Part shown: one piece after another, positions 26,739-34,985 of the stretch
Numbering within the stretch: the stretch's first letter is position 1
How the letters are laid out: each line of letters starts with the position of its first letter
NCBI RefSeq assembly: GCF_016616885.1
Contig: NZ_CP067102.1
Location: 7,902,501 to 7,966,500 of the forward strand
Length of the DNA: 64,000 bases
Direction: 5' to 3'
DNA from: Bradyrhizobium diazoefficiens
Lineage (GTDB): Bacteria; Pseudomonadota; Alphaproteobacteria; Rhizobiales; Xanthobacteraceae
Translations under genes and position numbers: made by a program
Notes under the pieces: model-generated
The model's database searches: none
Told to the model about the DNA's origin: nothing
What the model saw: only the letters and a program-made list of their open reading frames with translations

Positions 26739-28715
26739 TCAGGTGGCCCCGATCTCGGCCACGATCCTGCCGGTCGTGACCTGCTCGCCCTCGGCGACGT
26801 CGATCGCCGAAACCACGCCGTCGATCCCGGCCTTGTGGACGTGCTCCATCTTCATCGCTTCCAGCGTCATCACCGGCTGACCGGCAATGACCCGGTCGCC
26901 CGGCTTGACCAAAACAGCGACGACGCGGCCGTTCATGGCGGCGCGGACTTTGCCGTCGCCGCCGTTGCTTGCGGCGGCCTTCGGCGCGGCAAGGGTGAGA
27001 TCAGTCACCGCGAGCGGGATGCCGCGGTGCTGGAGATAGAGCCGATCGCCGTCGCGCAGGAATTTTGCGCTGTCCATCACGTCGTCGTGCCGGAAGCGGA
27101 TGGCGTCGGGATCAAGTTGCTCGATCTCGAACCTGTCCTGGCGGCCGTCGGTGGCGACGATGTAGCTGCCGTCGCGCTCACGGGTGACGTCGAGCTCGTG
27201 CGTGTGGCCTGCGATTTCGATTTTCGTAGGCAGAGGGAACGTTGCCGACAGGCTCCGGCCGCTCCGCCACGTCGGCGCGCGCGAATTTGAGACGTAGAGC
27301 AACAGACCGGCCAACGCTGTGTCGAATGCGGCATCGGGGCGCGGTGCCAGCAGTTCGTCGCGATGCGCACCGATGAACGCCGTTGTCGCCTCCCCCCTGG
27401 CAAAGCCGGGATGGCGCAGGCACGACATCAGGAACGCCTGGTTCGTGGTCACGCCAAGCGCCGTGAGCTGCTCCAATCCAAAGATCAACCGCCCTCTCGC
27501 CTCTTCGCGCGTCACGCCATGGCTGATCACCTTGGCAATCATGGAATCGTAGAACGGCGGAATCTCCGAGCCTGATTGCAGCGCGTGCTCGACGCGGATG
27601 CCATCAGGCACATGCCAGCGCGCCATGTGGCCGGACTGCGGCATGAAATCGTGCGCAGCATCTTCCGAGCAGAGCCGCACCTCGATGGCGTGACCAGAGA
27701 ACTTGACGTCCTGTTGCTTCACCGGCAATGGCTCGCCGCGCGCGACGCGCAGCTGCAGCTCGACGAGATCGAGCCCGGTGATCGCCTCGGTGACGGGATG
27801 CTCGACCTGGAGACGCGTGTTCATCTCCATGAAGTAGAATTCGCCGCTTTGATCGAGCAGAAATTCCAGTGTACCGGCGCCCTCGTAACGCAACGCCTTC
27901 ACTGCGGCGACGGCGACCTCGCCCATTTTTGCGCGGAGCTCCGGCGTGACTGCCGGCGATGGCGCCTCCTCGATCAGCTTCTGGTGCCGCCGCTGCACCG
28001 AGCAATCGCGCTCACCGAGATGGATGGCATTGCCATGGCCGTCACCGAACACCTGGATCTCGATGTGTCGGGGGTTCTGAATAGCGCGTTCGAGAATGAC
28101 AGTGGGGTCGCCGAACGCCGCCTTCGCTTCCGACCGCGCGCTGCGCAGGGCATCGGGGAACGATGCGGCGTCGGTCACGAGCCGCATGCCGCGGCCGCCG
28201 CCACCGGCAACCGCCTTGATCATCACGGGGAAGCCGGTCTTTTCGGCTTCCGCAAGCATCACGTCATCGCCCTGCTCGGTACCTTGGTAGCCGGGAACGC
28301 AGGGAACGCCGGCTTTCTTCATGATCTCCTTGGCGCCGGCTTTGTTGCCCATCGCCTCGATCGCCTGCGGCGATGGGCCGATGAAAACGATGCCAGCATC
28401 CTTGCAGGCCTGCGCGAACTCTTCATTCTCGGCGAGGAAGCCGTAGCCGGGATGCACGGCATCCGCGCCGCTTGCCTTTGCCGCCGCGATGATGGCGGGA
28501 ATGTTGAGATAGGATTGCGCCGGCAAGGCTTCGCCGATCCGCACGGCCTGATCGGCTTGCCGTACATGGAGCGCCTCGCGATCGGCATCCGAATAGACCG
28601 CGACGACGCCGAGGCCGAGCTGCCGCGCACTGCGCATCACGCGCAGCGCGATCTCGCCGCGATTGGCAATCAGAATCCTATAGAACGGCCGGTGCTGCAC
28701 TGATCCATTCCTCAT
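26739..28715 (-). CDS. Acyl-CoA carboxylase, biotin carboxylase/BCCP (alpha) subunit
   Basis: This encodes 658 residues, the length of a fused biotin carboxylase plus carrier chain. The N-terminus YRILIANRGEIALRVMRSAR, the ATP-grasp loop KAVAGGGGRGMR and the EMNTRLQVEH motif define the carboxylase. The C-terminus carries the biotin domain with EAMKMEH, biotinyl lysine ~622. It carboxylates biotin for transfer to an acyl-CoA by the beta subunit upstream. ATG 28715 overlaps the beta stop by ATGA. The acyl substrate (propionyl, methylcrotonyl, geranyl or other) cannot be fixed from this read. Confidence 0.92.
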   Translation of the reverse strand: MRNGSVQHRPFYRILIANRGEIALRVMRSARQLGLGVVAVYSDADREALHVRQADQAVRIGEALPAQSYLNIPAIIAAAKASGADAVHPGYGFLAENEEFAQACKDAGIVFIGPSPQAIEAMGNKAGAKEIMKKAGVPCVPGYQGTEQGDDVMLAEAEKTGFPVMIKAVAGGGGRGMRLVTDAASFPDALRSARSEAKAAFGDPTVILERAIQNPRHIEIQVFGDGHGNAIHLGERDCSVQRRHQKLIEEAPSPAVTPELRAKMGEVAVAAVKALRYEGAGTLEFLLDQSGEFYFMEMNTRLQVEHPVTEAITGLDLVELQLRVARGEPLPVKQQDVKFSGHAIEVRLCSEDAAHDFMPQSGHMARWHVPDGIRVEHALQSGSEIPPFYDSMIAKVISHGVTREEARGRLIFGLEQLTALGVTTNQAFLMSCLRHPGFARGEATTAFIGAHRDELLAPRPDAAFDTALAGLLLYVSNSRAPTWRSGRSLSATFPLPTKIEIAGHTHELDVTRERDGSYIVATDGRQDRFEIEQLDPDAIRFRHDDVMDSAKFLRDGDRLYLQHRGIPLAVTDLTLAAPKAAASNGGDGKVRAAMNGRVVAVLVKPGDRVIAGQPVMTLEAMKMEHVHKAGIDGVVSAIDVAEGEQVTTGRIVAEIGAT

Positions 28716-30328
28716 GGGCGAGCCACCGAAAACTGCATGCGCTGGGGCGTGCGCACGTCGCCCTCGCGACAGATCGCCAGCACCTCGGAGAGGACCGCGC
28801 GGGTATCGCGCGGATCGATCACGCCGTCGTCGAGCACACGCGCGCTGGTCGAGAACACGTCCATCTGCCCGTCGAACACGTCGACGATCTGCGCCTTCAT
28901 GGCGTCGAGCTTGTCCTTCTCGATCGGCTTGCCGCGGCGCGCGGCGGCGGCTTCGGTGACGATCGCCATGGTCTCGGCGGCCTGCTCGCCACCCATCACC
29001 GCGGTCTTGGCGTTGGGCCAGGAGAAGCAGAAGCGCGGATGGAAGCCGCGGCCGCACATGCCGTAATTGCCGGCGCCGAACGACGCCCCGCAATAGATGG
29101 TGATCTGCGGCACCGTCGCCGAGGTCACCGCCTGGATCATCTTCGAGCCGTGCTTGATCATGCCGGCCTCTTCATAGGCTTTGCCGACCATGTAGCCGGT
29201 GGTGTTGTTGAGATAGAGGATCGGCCTGCGGGTCTGGCAGCAGGCCTGGATGAAATGCGTCGCCTTATTGGCGCCGGCGGGATCGAGCGGACCGTTGTTC
29301 GTGATGATGCCGATGGCCTGGCACCCGATGCGGGCATGGCCGCAGACGGTGGCCGGACCATAGTTCGGCGCCATCTCCGTGAAGTCGGAATCGTCGACAA
29401 TGCGCGCGATCACCTGCTTCATGTCCACGGTGCGCTTATGGTCCATCGGCATGATGCCGAGCAGCTCGTCCTGGTCGTAGCGCGGCGGCCTGAACTGCGG
29501 CTCCGCCCGGCCCGGCCGCTCCCATTCCAGCGCCGCCATGATCTCGCGTGCGATGCGCAATGCGTCACGATCGTCCTCGGCGAGATAGTCGCCAAGGCCG
29601 GAGATTTGGGTGTGCATCTCGGCGCCGCCGAGCTCTTCCTCGGTCGCGACTTCGCCGGTTGCGGCTTTCAGCAGCGGCGGCCCGGCGAGAAAGGCGCGGG
29701 TGCGGCCGCGGACCATGACGATGTAGTCGGACAGGCCGGTCTGATAGGCGCCGCCTGCCGTGGACGAGCCGTGCGTGACGGTGACGACCGGCAACCCCGC
29801 CGCCGAGAGCCGCGCGAGATTGCGAAAAATATTGCCGCCGCGGACAAAGTCCTCGACGCGGTAGCGCAGCAAATTGGCGCCGGCGCTCTCGACGAGCTGC
29901 ACGTAGGGCAGCTTGTTCTCCAGCGCGAGCTCCTGCACCCGCAGCGTCTTGTCGAGGCCGTAGGGCTGCAGCGCACCGGCATCAATGCCCGAATCACTGG
30001 CGCTGACCATGCAGCGAATGCCGGAGACGAAGCCGATGCCGGCTATAACGCCGCCACCGGGCACGCTCTTGTCCGCATCCGGCACGTCGAACATGTAGCC
30101 GGCGAGCGTTGACAGCTCGATGAAGGGCGCGCCGGGATCGATCACCAGCGCGACGCGCTCACGTGGCAGCAGCTGGCCGCGCTTGTGGAAGCGATCTTTC
30201 GCTGCCGCCGACGCCGCGCGCGTGCGCTCTTCCAGGGCGCGCATGCGGTCGATCAGCGCGAGCATGCCGTCGCGGTTGGCGCGGTAGGCGGCGCTGCCGG
30301 GGGAAATGGTGCTTTCAAGAATGGACAT
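28712..30328 (-). CDS. Acyl-CoA carboxylase, carboxyltransferase (beta) subunit
   Basis: This encodes 538 residues with two crotonase-like halves. Marks include the N-terminal RERVALVIDPGAPFIELS, GGGVIAGIGFVSG, THGSSTAGGAYQTGLSDY in the first half, and CGASFGAGNYGMCGRGFHPRF with AVMGGEQAA in the second. These are typical of methylcrotonyl/geranyl/propionyl-type carboxyltransferases. It is coupled to the biotin subunit by a 4-nt overlap. Given the BKACE gene just upstream, both may act in one acyl-CoA degradation route. Confidence 0.92.
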   Translation of the reverse strand: MSILESTISPGSAAYRANRDGMLALIDRMRALEERTRAASAAAKDRFHKRGQLLPRERVALVIDPGAPFIELSTLAGYMFDVPDADKSVPGGGVIAGIGFVSGIRCMVSASDSGIDAGALQPYGLDKTLRVQELALENKLPYVQLVESAGANLLRYRVEDFVRGGNIFRNLARLSAAGLPVVTVTHGSSTAGGAYQTGLSDYIVMVRGRTRAFLAGPPLLKAATGEVATEEELGGAEMHTQISGLGDYLAEDDRDALRIAREIMAALEWERPGRAEPQFRPPRYDQDELLGIMPMDHKRTVDMKQVIARIVDDSDFTEMAPNYGPATVCGHARIGCQAIGIITNNGPLDPAGANKATHFIQACCQTRRPILYLNNTTGYMVGKAYEEAGMIKHGSKMIQAVTSATVPQITIYCGASFGAGNYGMCGRGFHPRFCFSWPNAKTAVMGGEQAAETMAIVTEAAAARRGKPIEKDKLDAMKAQIVDVFDGQMDVFSTSARVLDDGVIDPRDTRAVLSEVLAICREGDVRTPQRMQFSVARP

Positions 30329-30342
30329 GACTCTATCCTACC

Positions 30343-30428
30343 CGTCATTGCGAGGAGCGAAGCGACGAAGCAATCCAGTCTGTTTCCGCAGATGCACACT
30401 GGATTGTTTCGCTTCGCTCGCAATGACG
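30343..30428. repeat. Palindromic repeat (CGTCATTGCGAG family, copy 1)
   Basis: Outer arms CGTCATTGCGAG and CTCGCAATGACG, inner arms AAGCAATCCAG and CTGGATTGTTTC. It occupies the gap between the BKACE and carboxyltransferase genes on the - strand. Close copies are at 39584-39663 and 62515-62594. Confidence 0.88.
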
Positions 30429-30441
30429 GCTGGGGCTACAT

Positions 30442-31308
30442 TCAGCGATTCGTCCCAAAGATCTTCCGTGCCTCGGCGGGGCTTGCGATCTCGCGGCCGA
30501 CGCGCCGGGCGCAGGCGGCGATGGCCTCGATCAGCTGGCCGTTCGACGTCACCTTCTTGCCATCGGCGAGATAGAAAGCGTCCTCGAGGCCGGTGCGCAG
30601 ATGACCGCCGAGCTCGGCGCAGCGCTGGTGCAGCGGCCAGATCTCTTCGCGGCCGATGGCGGTGACCTGAAAATGCGCTTCGGGGCGCTTGAGCTTGATC
30701 AGGATCGGCAGCAGGTCCGTATCGGAGGGCATGCCGGACGCCACGCCCATGACGAAATTGTACTCCAGCGGGCCCTTGTACATGCCGACCTGGTGATACA
30801 TGCCGACGCAGCGCACGATGCCGACGTCGAAACATTCGAACTCGGGGATGGTACCGACCGCGTTCATGACGTCGAGATAGTCCTTCACCTTCTCGACCGC
30901 GTTGTCGAACATCATCGGCGGCCAGGCCCAGCTGTTGTCGGCTTTCACCTTCAGATAATTCAGCGAGCCGGCGTTGCAGGCGGCGATCTCCGGCCTGGTC
31001 TCGCGGATGCAATCCAGCGCGCCGGAGTAGTTCGGCCCAGACACACCGGAGGTGTGGTTAATGATGACGCCGGGGCAGGCTTCGCGGATCGCCTGCTGGA
31101 TCTCCTTGCTGACACTGACTTCCCAGGACGGCAGATGCCCCTTGTTCGGCGCCTGCTGGCGCAGATGGATGTGCATGATGGACGCGCCCGCATCGAACGC
31201 AGCCTTGGCCTCGCGCGCCATCTGCTCGGGCGTAACCGGAACGTTGTGCTGCTTCGGGTCGGTGAGCACGCCGTTCAGCGCGCAGGTGATGACGGCCTTG
31301 TCGCTCAT
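30442..31308 (-). CDS. BKACE-family beta-keto acid cleavage enzyme
   Basis: This encodes 288 residues of the DUF849/BKACE family, named for 3-keto-5-aminohexanoate cleavage enzyme (Kce). These zinc enzymes split a beta-keto acid with acetyl-CoA into acetoacetate and a new acyl-CoA. The zinc ligands His46 and His48 are in MHIHLR, and Glu242 lies in GLEDAFY, as in the family. The substrate side chain differs among members and is not readable here. ATG 31308 was chosen because MSDKAVITCALNG matches the usual start; ATG 31317 and GTG 31326 are alternatives. The carboxylase genes follow after a repeat. Confidence 0.85.
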   Translation of the reverse strand: MSDKAVITCALNGVLTDPKQHNVPVTPEQMAREAKAAFDAGASIMHIHLRQQAPNKGHLPSWEVSVSKEIQQAIREACPGVIINHTSGVSGPNYSGALDCIRETRPEIAACNAGSLNYLKVKADNSWAWPPMMFDNAVEKVKDYLDVMNAVGTIPEFECFDVGIVRCVGMYHQVGMYKGPLEYNFVMGVASGMPSDTDLLPILIKLKRPEAHFQVTAIGREEIWPLHQRCAELGGHLRTGLEDAFYLADGKKVTSNGQLIEAIAACARRVGREIASPAEARKIFGTNR

Positions 31309-31403
31309 ACCACTCATGTCTCGCACGTTGAGAATTCAACGCCTGCAATCATGTGATGCGCGACATGCGGCTTCTTGCGCGGAGAAGCTGGAAAACGAGA
31401 TGC

Positions 31404-31492
31404 CGTAGGGTGGGTTAGCGTAGCGTAACCCACCACTGTCTATTTCCGCGAAGACCAAAGAGGTGGGTTACGCTGCGCTAACCCACCCTACG
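31404..31492. repeat. Large perfect-type inverted repeat, 31-bp arms
   Basis: Arms 31404-31434 and 31462-31492 are inverted copies with one mismatch and a 27-bp centre. Each arm contains GGTGGGTTA and TAACCCACC, so each can also fold on itself. It lies upstream of the BKACE gene and beyond the 3' end of the AraC gene, inside a 193-bp gap. It resembles widespread GTGGGTTACGC-type bacterial repeats. Confidence 0.9.
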
Positions 31493-31501
31493 AGAGCGAT
31501 A

Positions 31502-32302
31502 TCAGCTCGCTTCCGCCAGTCGCACGGTCTCGGTGCTGCGATAGATCGCGAGATCCCGCGAGCCGACGAAGATCGCGCGCGGCTTCAATCCGTAGAAGCG
31601 CCGGATCGAATGGCTGAAATGCGTGCTATCGGGATAGCCGATATCCTGCGCGAGATGAGCGAGATTGAGGTCCTGGTTGGCGAAGTGCAGCAGATGCCGC
31701 GCGCGCTTCCAGGCGCGGAAGGAGCGGAACGAGATGCCGGTCTCTTCCTTGAACAGATGCAGGAAGCGCGAGGCTGAAAGACCAGCTTCGGCCGCACAGG
31801 TATCTGCGGTGACGGGCTCGCCGGAAAAACGCTCGATGCGAGCGACCGCGCGCGTCACGCGCGGGTCGAGCACGCGGCGCGGCAGCGCCTCGCCAAAACA
31901 CATCTCGTCGAACTCGGCGGTGGTGATGTCGTTATAGCGGCGCTGGCGCAGCAGCGCGTAGGCCGCGAGGATTTTTCGGGCATAGACGGCCCGATCAGGT
32001 CCCGTCAGCCGCTGGGCCAAGGCCTCGATCACGCCATCCCGCATGCTTTCTGGCTCGAGCGTGACACTGATTGCAGTGCGATAGTCGCTGGCAATGGAAT
32101 GCCGCTGGTTCGGCAGGGTGACGAACAGTTCGGCGGTGGCGAGGACGTCGTCGATGGTAAGATGCAGGTTGCCTTTCACGGCGACATAGACGTGACAGCA
32201 ACCTGGGGTCCGCTTGCGGGGCCTGCCGAGCAAGCCGGCATAGAAGACCCGTTCCGGCGTGATCAACATCAGATGGTCGGATTCGCGACCCTTATCTTCC
32301 AT
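31502..32302 (-). CDS. AraC-family transcriptional regulator
   Basis: This encodes 266 residues. The C-terminal ~100 residues hold the double helix-turn-helix of the AraC/XylS family: LSASRFLHLFKEETGISFRS, then LAHLAQDIGYPDSTHFSHSIRRFYG, the classic second motif. The N-terminal ~150 residues are a cupin-like effector domain. GGAGG lies 8 nt before the ATG. Its position next to the BKACE-carboxylase genes suggests it controls them; the effector is unknown. Confidence 0.88.
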   Translation of the reverse strand: MEDKGRESDHLMLITPERVFYAGLLGRPRKRTPGCCHVYVAVKGNLHLTIDDVLATAELFVTLPNQRHSIASDYRTAISVTLEPESMRDGVIEALAQRLTGPDRAVYARKILAAYALLRQRRYNDITTAEFDEMCFGEALPRRVLDPRVTRAVARIERFSGEPVTADTCAAEAGLSASRFLHLFKEETGISFRSFRAWKRARHLLHFANQDLNLAHLAQDIGYPDSTHFSHSIRRFYGLKPRAIFVGSRDLAIYRSTETVRLAEAS

Positions 32303-32407
32303 TGGGTATCCTCCTCGCGCGGCTCTTTGGCCGCTGCGGACGGGGCAACCTTAGCGGAAATTGGGGCGCTGTCACGACGCGATAGCGCTGTCATGGAACA
32401 CGGATCG

Positions 32408-32500
32408 TCTTTCCGGGGCGATCCGCAGGATCGAACCCGGAATCCAGAGATTGCGGCGCGAGATTCCAGGTTCGATGCCTCGCGTCGCCCCGGAATGGCA
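32408..32500. repeat. Palindromic intergenic repeat (CATTCCGGGGC family, copy 3, degenerate)
   Basis: TTTCCGGGGCGAT...CGAACCCGGAATC on one side and GATTCCAGGTTCG...CGCCCCGGAATGG on the other. The outermost bases have diverged from copies 1 and 2. It lies between the GST and AraC genes. Confidence 0.75.
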
Positions 32501-32507
32501 GCCTCCC

Positions 32508-33164
32508 TTACGCCCTCTCGCGCGGCGCAATATTCTGCTCGGCGCCGGCCTTCTGCTCCGCGGCAACCGCGCGCTTGAAGCCGTCGCGCTGCTGCAAGCG
32601 GGCCCAATAGGCCGCGACATTGGGCCCGAAGTCCTTGGCGAGACCGATATTGCTGGCGAGCCGGAGCGCGTAACCAATGACGATGTCAGCGGCGGTGAAA
32701 CGGCCGGCGCACAAGACCTCAGTATTGGCGGTCGCAGCCTCCACGGCGCGCAGCCGCCCCAGGAACCACTTGGCGTAGTCGGTGGCGACCTGCGGATTGC
32801 GGCGCTCCTCCGGCTCGAGCTGGGTGTAGCGGAGCACCAGCGTTTGCGGGAAGGTTAACGTCGCGTCGCTGAAATACATCCAGTTCAGGAAGGCGCCATA
32901 GGCGGGATCCTCTTGGCCGACCATCAACGGCGTCGGGCCGTACTTGACGCCGAGATAGTGGCAGATGCCGGAGGACTCCGTCATCCTGGTCTCGCCGTCG
33001 ACCATGAAGGGAATCGTGCCCAACGGATTGAGCGCGAGATATTCCTTGGCGAAGACACGCGGCGGGAACGGCAGCATCTTCAGCTCATACGGCAGCCCCA
33101 TCTCCTCCAGCATCCAGAGCGGGCGGAACGAGCGCGCGGCATCGCAGTGATAGAGCGTGATCAT
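32508..33164 (-). CDS. Glutathione S-transferase family protein
   Basis: This encodes 218 residues. The N-terminal thioredoxin-like domain starts MITLYHCDAARSFRPLWML, with the conserved IPFMVDGETRMTESSGICHYL segment (cis-Pro, then the glutathione-binding E-S pair) at ~52-72. The C-terminal domain is helical, with RFTAADIVIGYAL being the N-capping motif region. Cytosolic. AGGAAAG precedes ATG 33164. Its neighbours suggest detoxification or an isomerase/thiolysis step within the catabolic island, but no specific role can be read. Confidence 0.85.
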   Translation of the reverse strand: MITLYHCDAARSFRPLWMLEEMGLPYELKMLPFPPRVFAKEYLALNPLGTIPFMVDGETRMTESSGICHYLGVKYGPTPLMVGQEDPAYGAFLNWMYFSDATLTFPQTLVLRYTQLEPEERRNPQVATDYAKWFLGRLRAVEAATANTEVLCAGRFTAADIVIGYALRLASNIGLAKDFGPNVAAYWARLQQRDGFKRAVAAEQKAGAEQNIAPRERA

Positions 33165-33277
33165 CAGGACTTTCCTTTAGAGGATGATCGGAAAAGTGTG
33201 CAGCGGTTTTCCGAAGAGATTCTGCAAGCTCCGACGGATTTCGTCGTGATCGACGGTAAACGGCATTTTGCTTCCTA

Positions 33278-33376
33278 TCATTCCGGGGCGACGGGCAGCG
33301 TCGAACCCGGAATCTTGACATTATAGGACTCATCTCTGGATTCCGGGTTCGCAGCTCACGCCGTGTCCCGGAACGA
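33278..33376. repeat. Palindromic intergenic repeat (CATTCCGGGGC family, copy 4)
   Basis: ATTCCGGGGCGAC...TCGAACCCGGAATC and GATTCCGGGTTCG...TGTCCCGGAACG form nested inverted pairs. It lies between the acyl-CoA dehydrogenase end and the GST start, next to a fragment of another repeat type near 33185-33215. Confidence 0.75.
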
Positions 33377-33385
33377 AGGTTTAGT

Positions 33386-34522
33386 TCACAACCCCATCTG
33401 CCGCGACGCCAGATCCTTCATGATCTCCTCGGTGCCGCCGCCGATGGCGTTGACCTTGACCTCGCGGTAGATGCGTTCGGCCTTGATGCCGCGCATGAAG
33501 CCGGCGCCGCCAAAAATCTGCACGGCTTCCGAGGCGCAGAACGCCATGGTCTGCGTCGCCTGGTTCTTCATCATGCAGATTTCGGCGACCGGGCTTTCGC
33601 CCTGCTCCAGCCGCCAGGCCAGCATCTCCAGCATCGCTTGCGAGGCTGCGACCTTCTGCGCCATGTCGACGATCTTGTGGCGGATCACCTGGTGCTGGGC
33701 AAGCGGTTTGCCAAAGGTCTTGCGCTCCTTGGCGTAGGCGACCGCTTCGTCGAGACAAACGCGCGCGAAGGCGGTGCAGCCGGCCGCCATGCCCATGCGC
33801 TCGCTGTTGAAATTCTGCATGATGATCTTGAAACCCTGGCCCTCCTCGCCGATCAGGTTTTCAGCCGGCACGCGGCAATCGTCGAAATGCAGCGTTGCAG
33901 TGTCGGAGGCCCACCAACCCATCTTCTTCAGCTTGGTGCGCGACAGGCCGGGCGTATCGCCCTCGATCAGGAGCAGGCTGACACCGCCGGCGCCCTCGCC
34001 TCCGGTACGCACCGCAACGGTCAGATAGTCCGCGCGCACACCCGAGGTGATGAAGGTTTTTTCTCCGCTCACGACGTAGTGATTGCCGTCGCGCCGCGCC
34101 CGGGTGCGCAGGTTTGCGACATCAGAGCCGGCGCCCGGCTCGGTGATGGCGAGCGCGGAGATCTTGTCGCCGGAAAGCACCTGCGGCAATACGCGGGCCT
34201 TCACCTCGGGGCGCGCGGCGCGTGCGATCGGTGGCGAGCCGATGGTGTGGCTCATCAGGCTGGCGCTGATGCCGCCGGCCCCGGCGCGCGCCAGCTCCTG
34301 GCTGGCCACGATCTTCATGAACTGGTCGGCGGCGATCCCGCCATATTCCTCGGGAAATCCGAGCGCCAACAGGCCGATCTCGGCCGCCTTGCGATAGAGC
34401 GCGCGCGGAAATTCGCCGGCCTCGTCCCACTCATGGGCGAACGGTGCGATCTCCTTGTCGACGAAGCGGCGCATCACGTCGCGGAAAGCGTCGTGCTCGG
34501 CGGTATAGAACGGGCTCTTCAT
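33386..34522 (-). CDS. Acyl-CoA dehydrogenase
   Basis: This encodes 378 residues, typical of the FAD-dependent acyl-CoA dehydrogenase family, which makes the alpha-beta double bond and passes electrons to ETF. Features include ALAITEPGAGSDVANL (signature 1, ~residues 120-135), GEKTFITSGVRADY, the QHQVIRHKIVDMA helix, and the C-terminal QIFGGAGFMRG signature. ATG 34522 begins the expected MKSPFYTAEHDAFRD; an in-frame start further upstream adds 16 unlikely residues and lacks a ribosome site. It is probably part of the acyl-CoA pathway of this region. Confidence 0.88.
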   Translation of the reverse strand: MKSPFYTAEHDAFRDVMRRFVDKEIAPFAHEWDEAGEFPRALYRKAAEIGLLALGFPEEYGGIAADQFMKIVASQELARAGAGGISASLMSHTIGSPPIARAARPEVKARVLPQVLSGDKISALAITEPGAGSDVANLRTRARRDGNHYVVSGEKTFITSGVRADYLTVAVRTGGEGAGGVSLLLIEGDTPGLSRTKLKKMGWWASDTATLHFDDCRVPAENLIGEEGQGFKIIMQNFNSERMGMAAGCTAFARVCLDEAVAYAKERKTFGKPLAQHQVIRHKIVDMAQKVAASQAMLEMLAWRLEQGESPVAEICMMKNQATQTMAFCASEAVQIFGGAGFMRGIKAERIYREVKVNAIGGGTEEIMKDLASRQMGL

Positions 34523-34783
34523 TGCGATTCGCTTTCGACAACTCCTGCCGGTCCACCATTGCCGGAACACCGGCAGTTCACTTGCGCAGAGTGGCTGGCT
34601 TCGGGGAGCCGCTTGGAGCAGTCCTGATCTAGCAACTCAACGCAAGACGATTTTCGCCTGTCGCAGGCCAACTCCAAATCAAAAAGGCTGCTGCACAAAC
34701 TCCGGCTGGCCTCCCAGGGCCATGCCGGGCATGGTGCACAGCAATAAAATTCAGGCGGCGCGAGACCGCCGAGGGAGGGATTG

Positions 34784-34904
34784 TTGGCCGTTCGTTATTA
34801 CGACTGGATCGCTCATCATGCACGCCGCGCGCCTGGCAAGGTTGCGGCCATCGACCTCGCGAGCGAGCGCCGCTTCACTTATGCGCAGCTCGACGCCCGC
34901 CAAG
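34784..34904 (+). pseudogene. Remnant of an acyl-CoA ligase: N-terminal ~40 codons only
   Basis: A TTG start with GGAGG 5 nt upstream begins a frame reading AVRYYDWIAHHAR, then AAIDLASERRFTYAQLDAR. That matches the N-terminus of AMP-binding acyl-CoA ligases (the 'house' segment followed by R-F-T-Y-x-x-L-x-x-R). After the last arginine the homology stops and within 10 bp a terminator hairpin begins, so about 90% of a normal ~500-residue ligase is missing. The frame stays open a little further, but that part is terminator and leader sequence. It looks like a deletion that removed the gene body. Confidence 0.7.
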
Positions 34905-34912
34905 CCCTGATC

Positions 34913-34943
34913 AAAGCGCCCTCTCGCGGGCGCTTTTTGTTTT
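34913..34943 (+). terminator. Rho-independent terminator
   Basis: A 9-bp stem AAAGCGCCC / GGGCGCTTT with a 6-nt loop is followed by TTGTTTT. It would end transcription coming from the truncated ligase and lies 43 bp before the next ATG. Confidence 0.85.
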
Positions 34944-34985
34944 CCACCTGCCTGCTCTCACCCAGAAGAACCGCAAGGAATTTTC

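Larger units (their letters stand above)
34523..34985. other. 463-bp gap containing a gene remnant and a terminator
   Basis: This region separates the divergent acyl-CoA dehydrogenase and livK-type genes. It holds the truncated acyl-CoA ligase start (34784-34904) with its own ribosome site and a strong terminator (34913-34943). Nothing else was recognised in 34523-34770. Confidence 0.7.

Noticed and set aside
28716..29093. N-terminal extension of the biotin carboxylase frame
   Set aside because: It overlaps the carboxyltransferase coding sequence in another frame, and the true N-terminus (YRILIANRGEIALR) begins just after ATG 28715.
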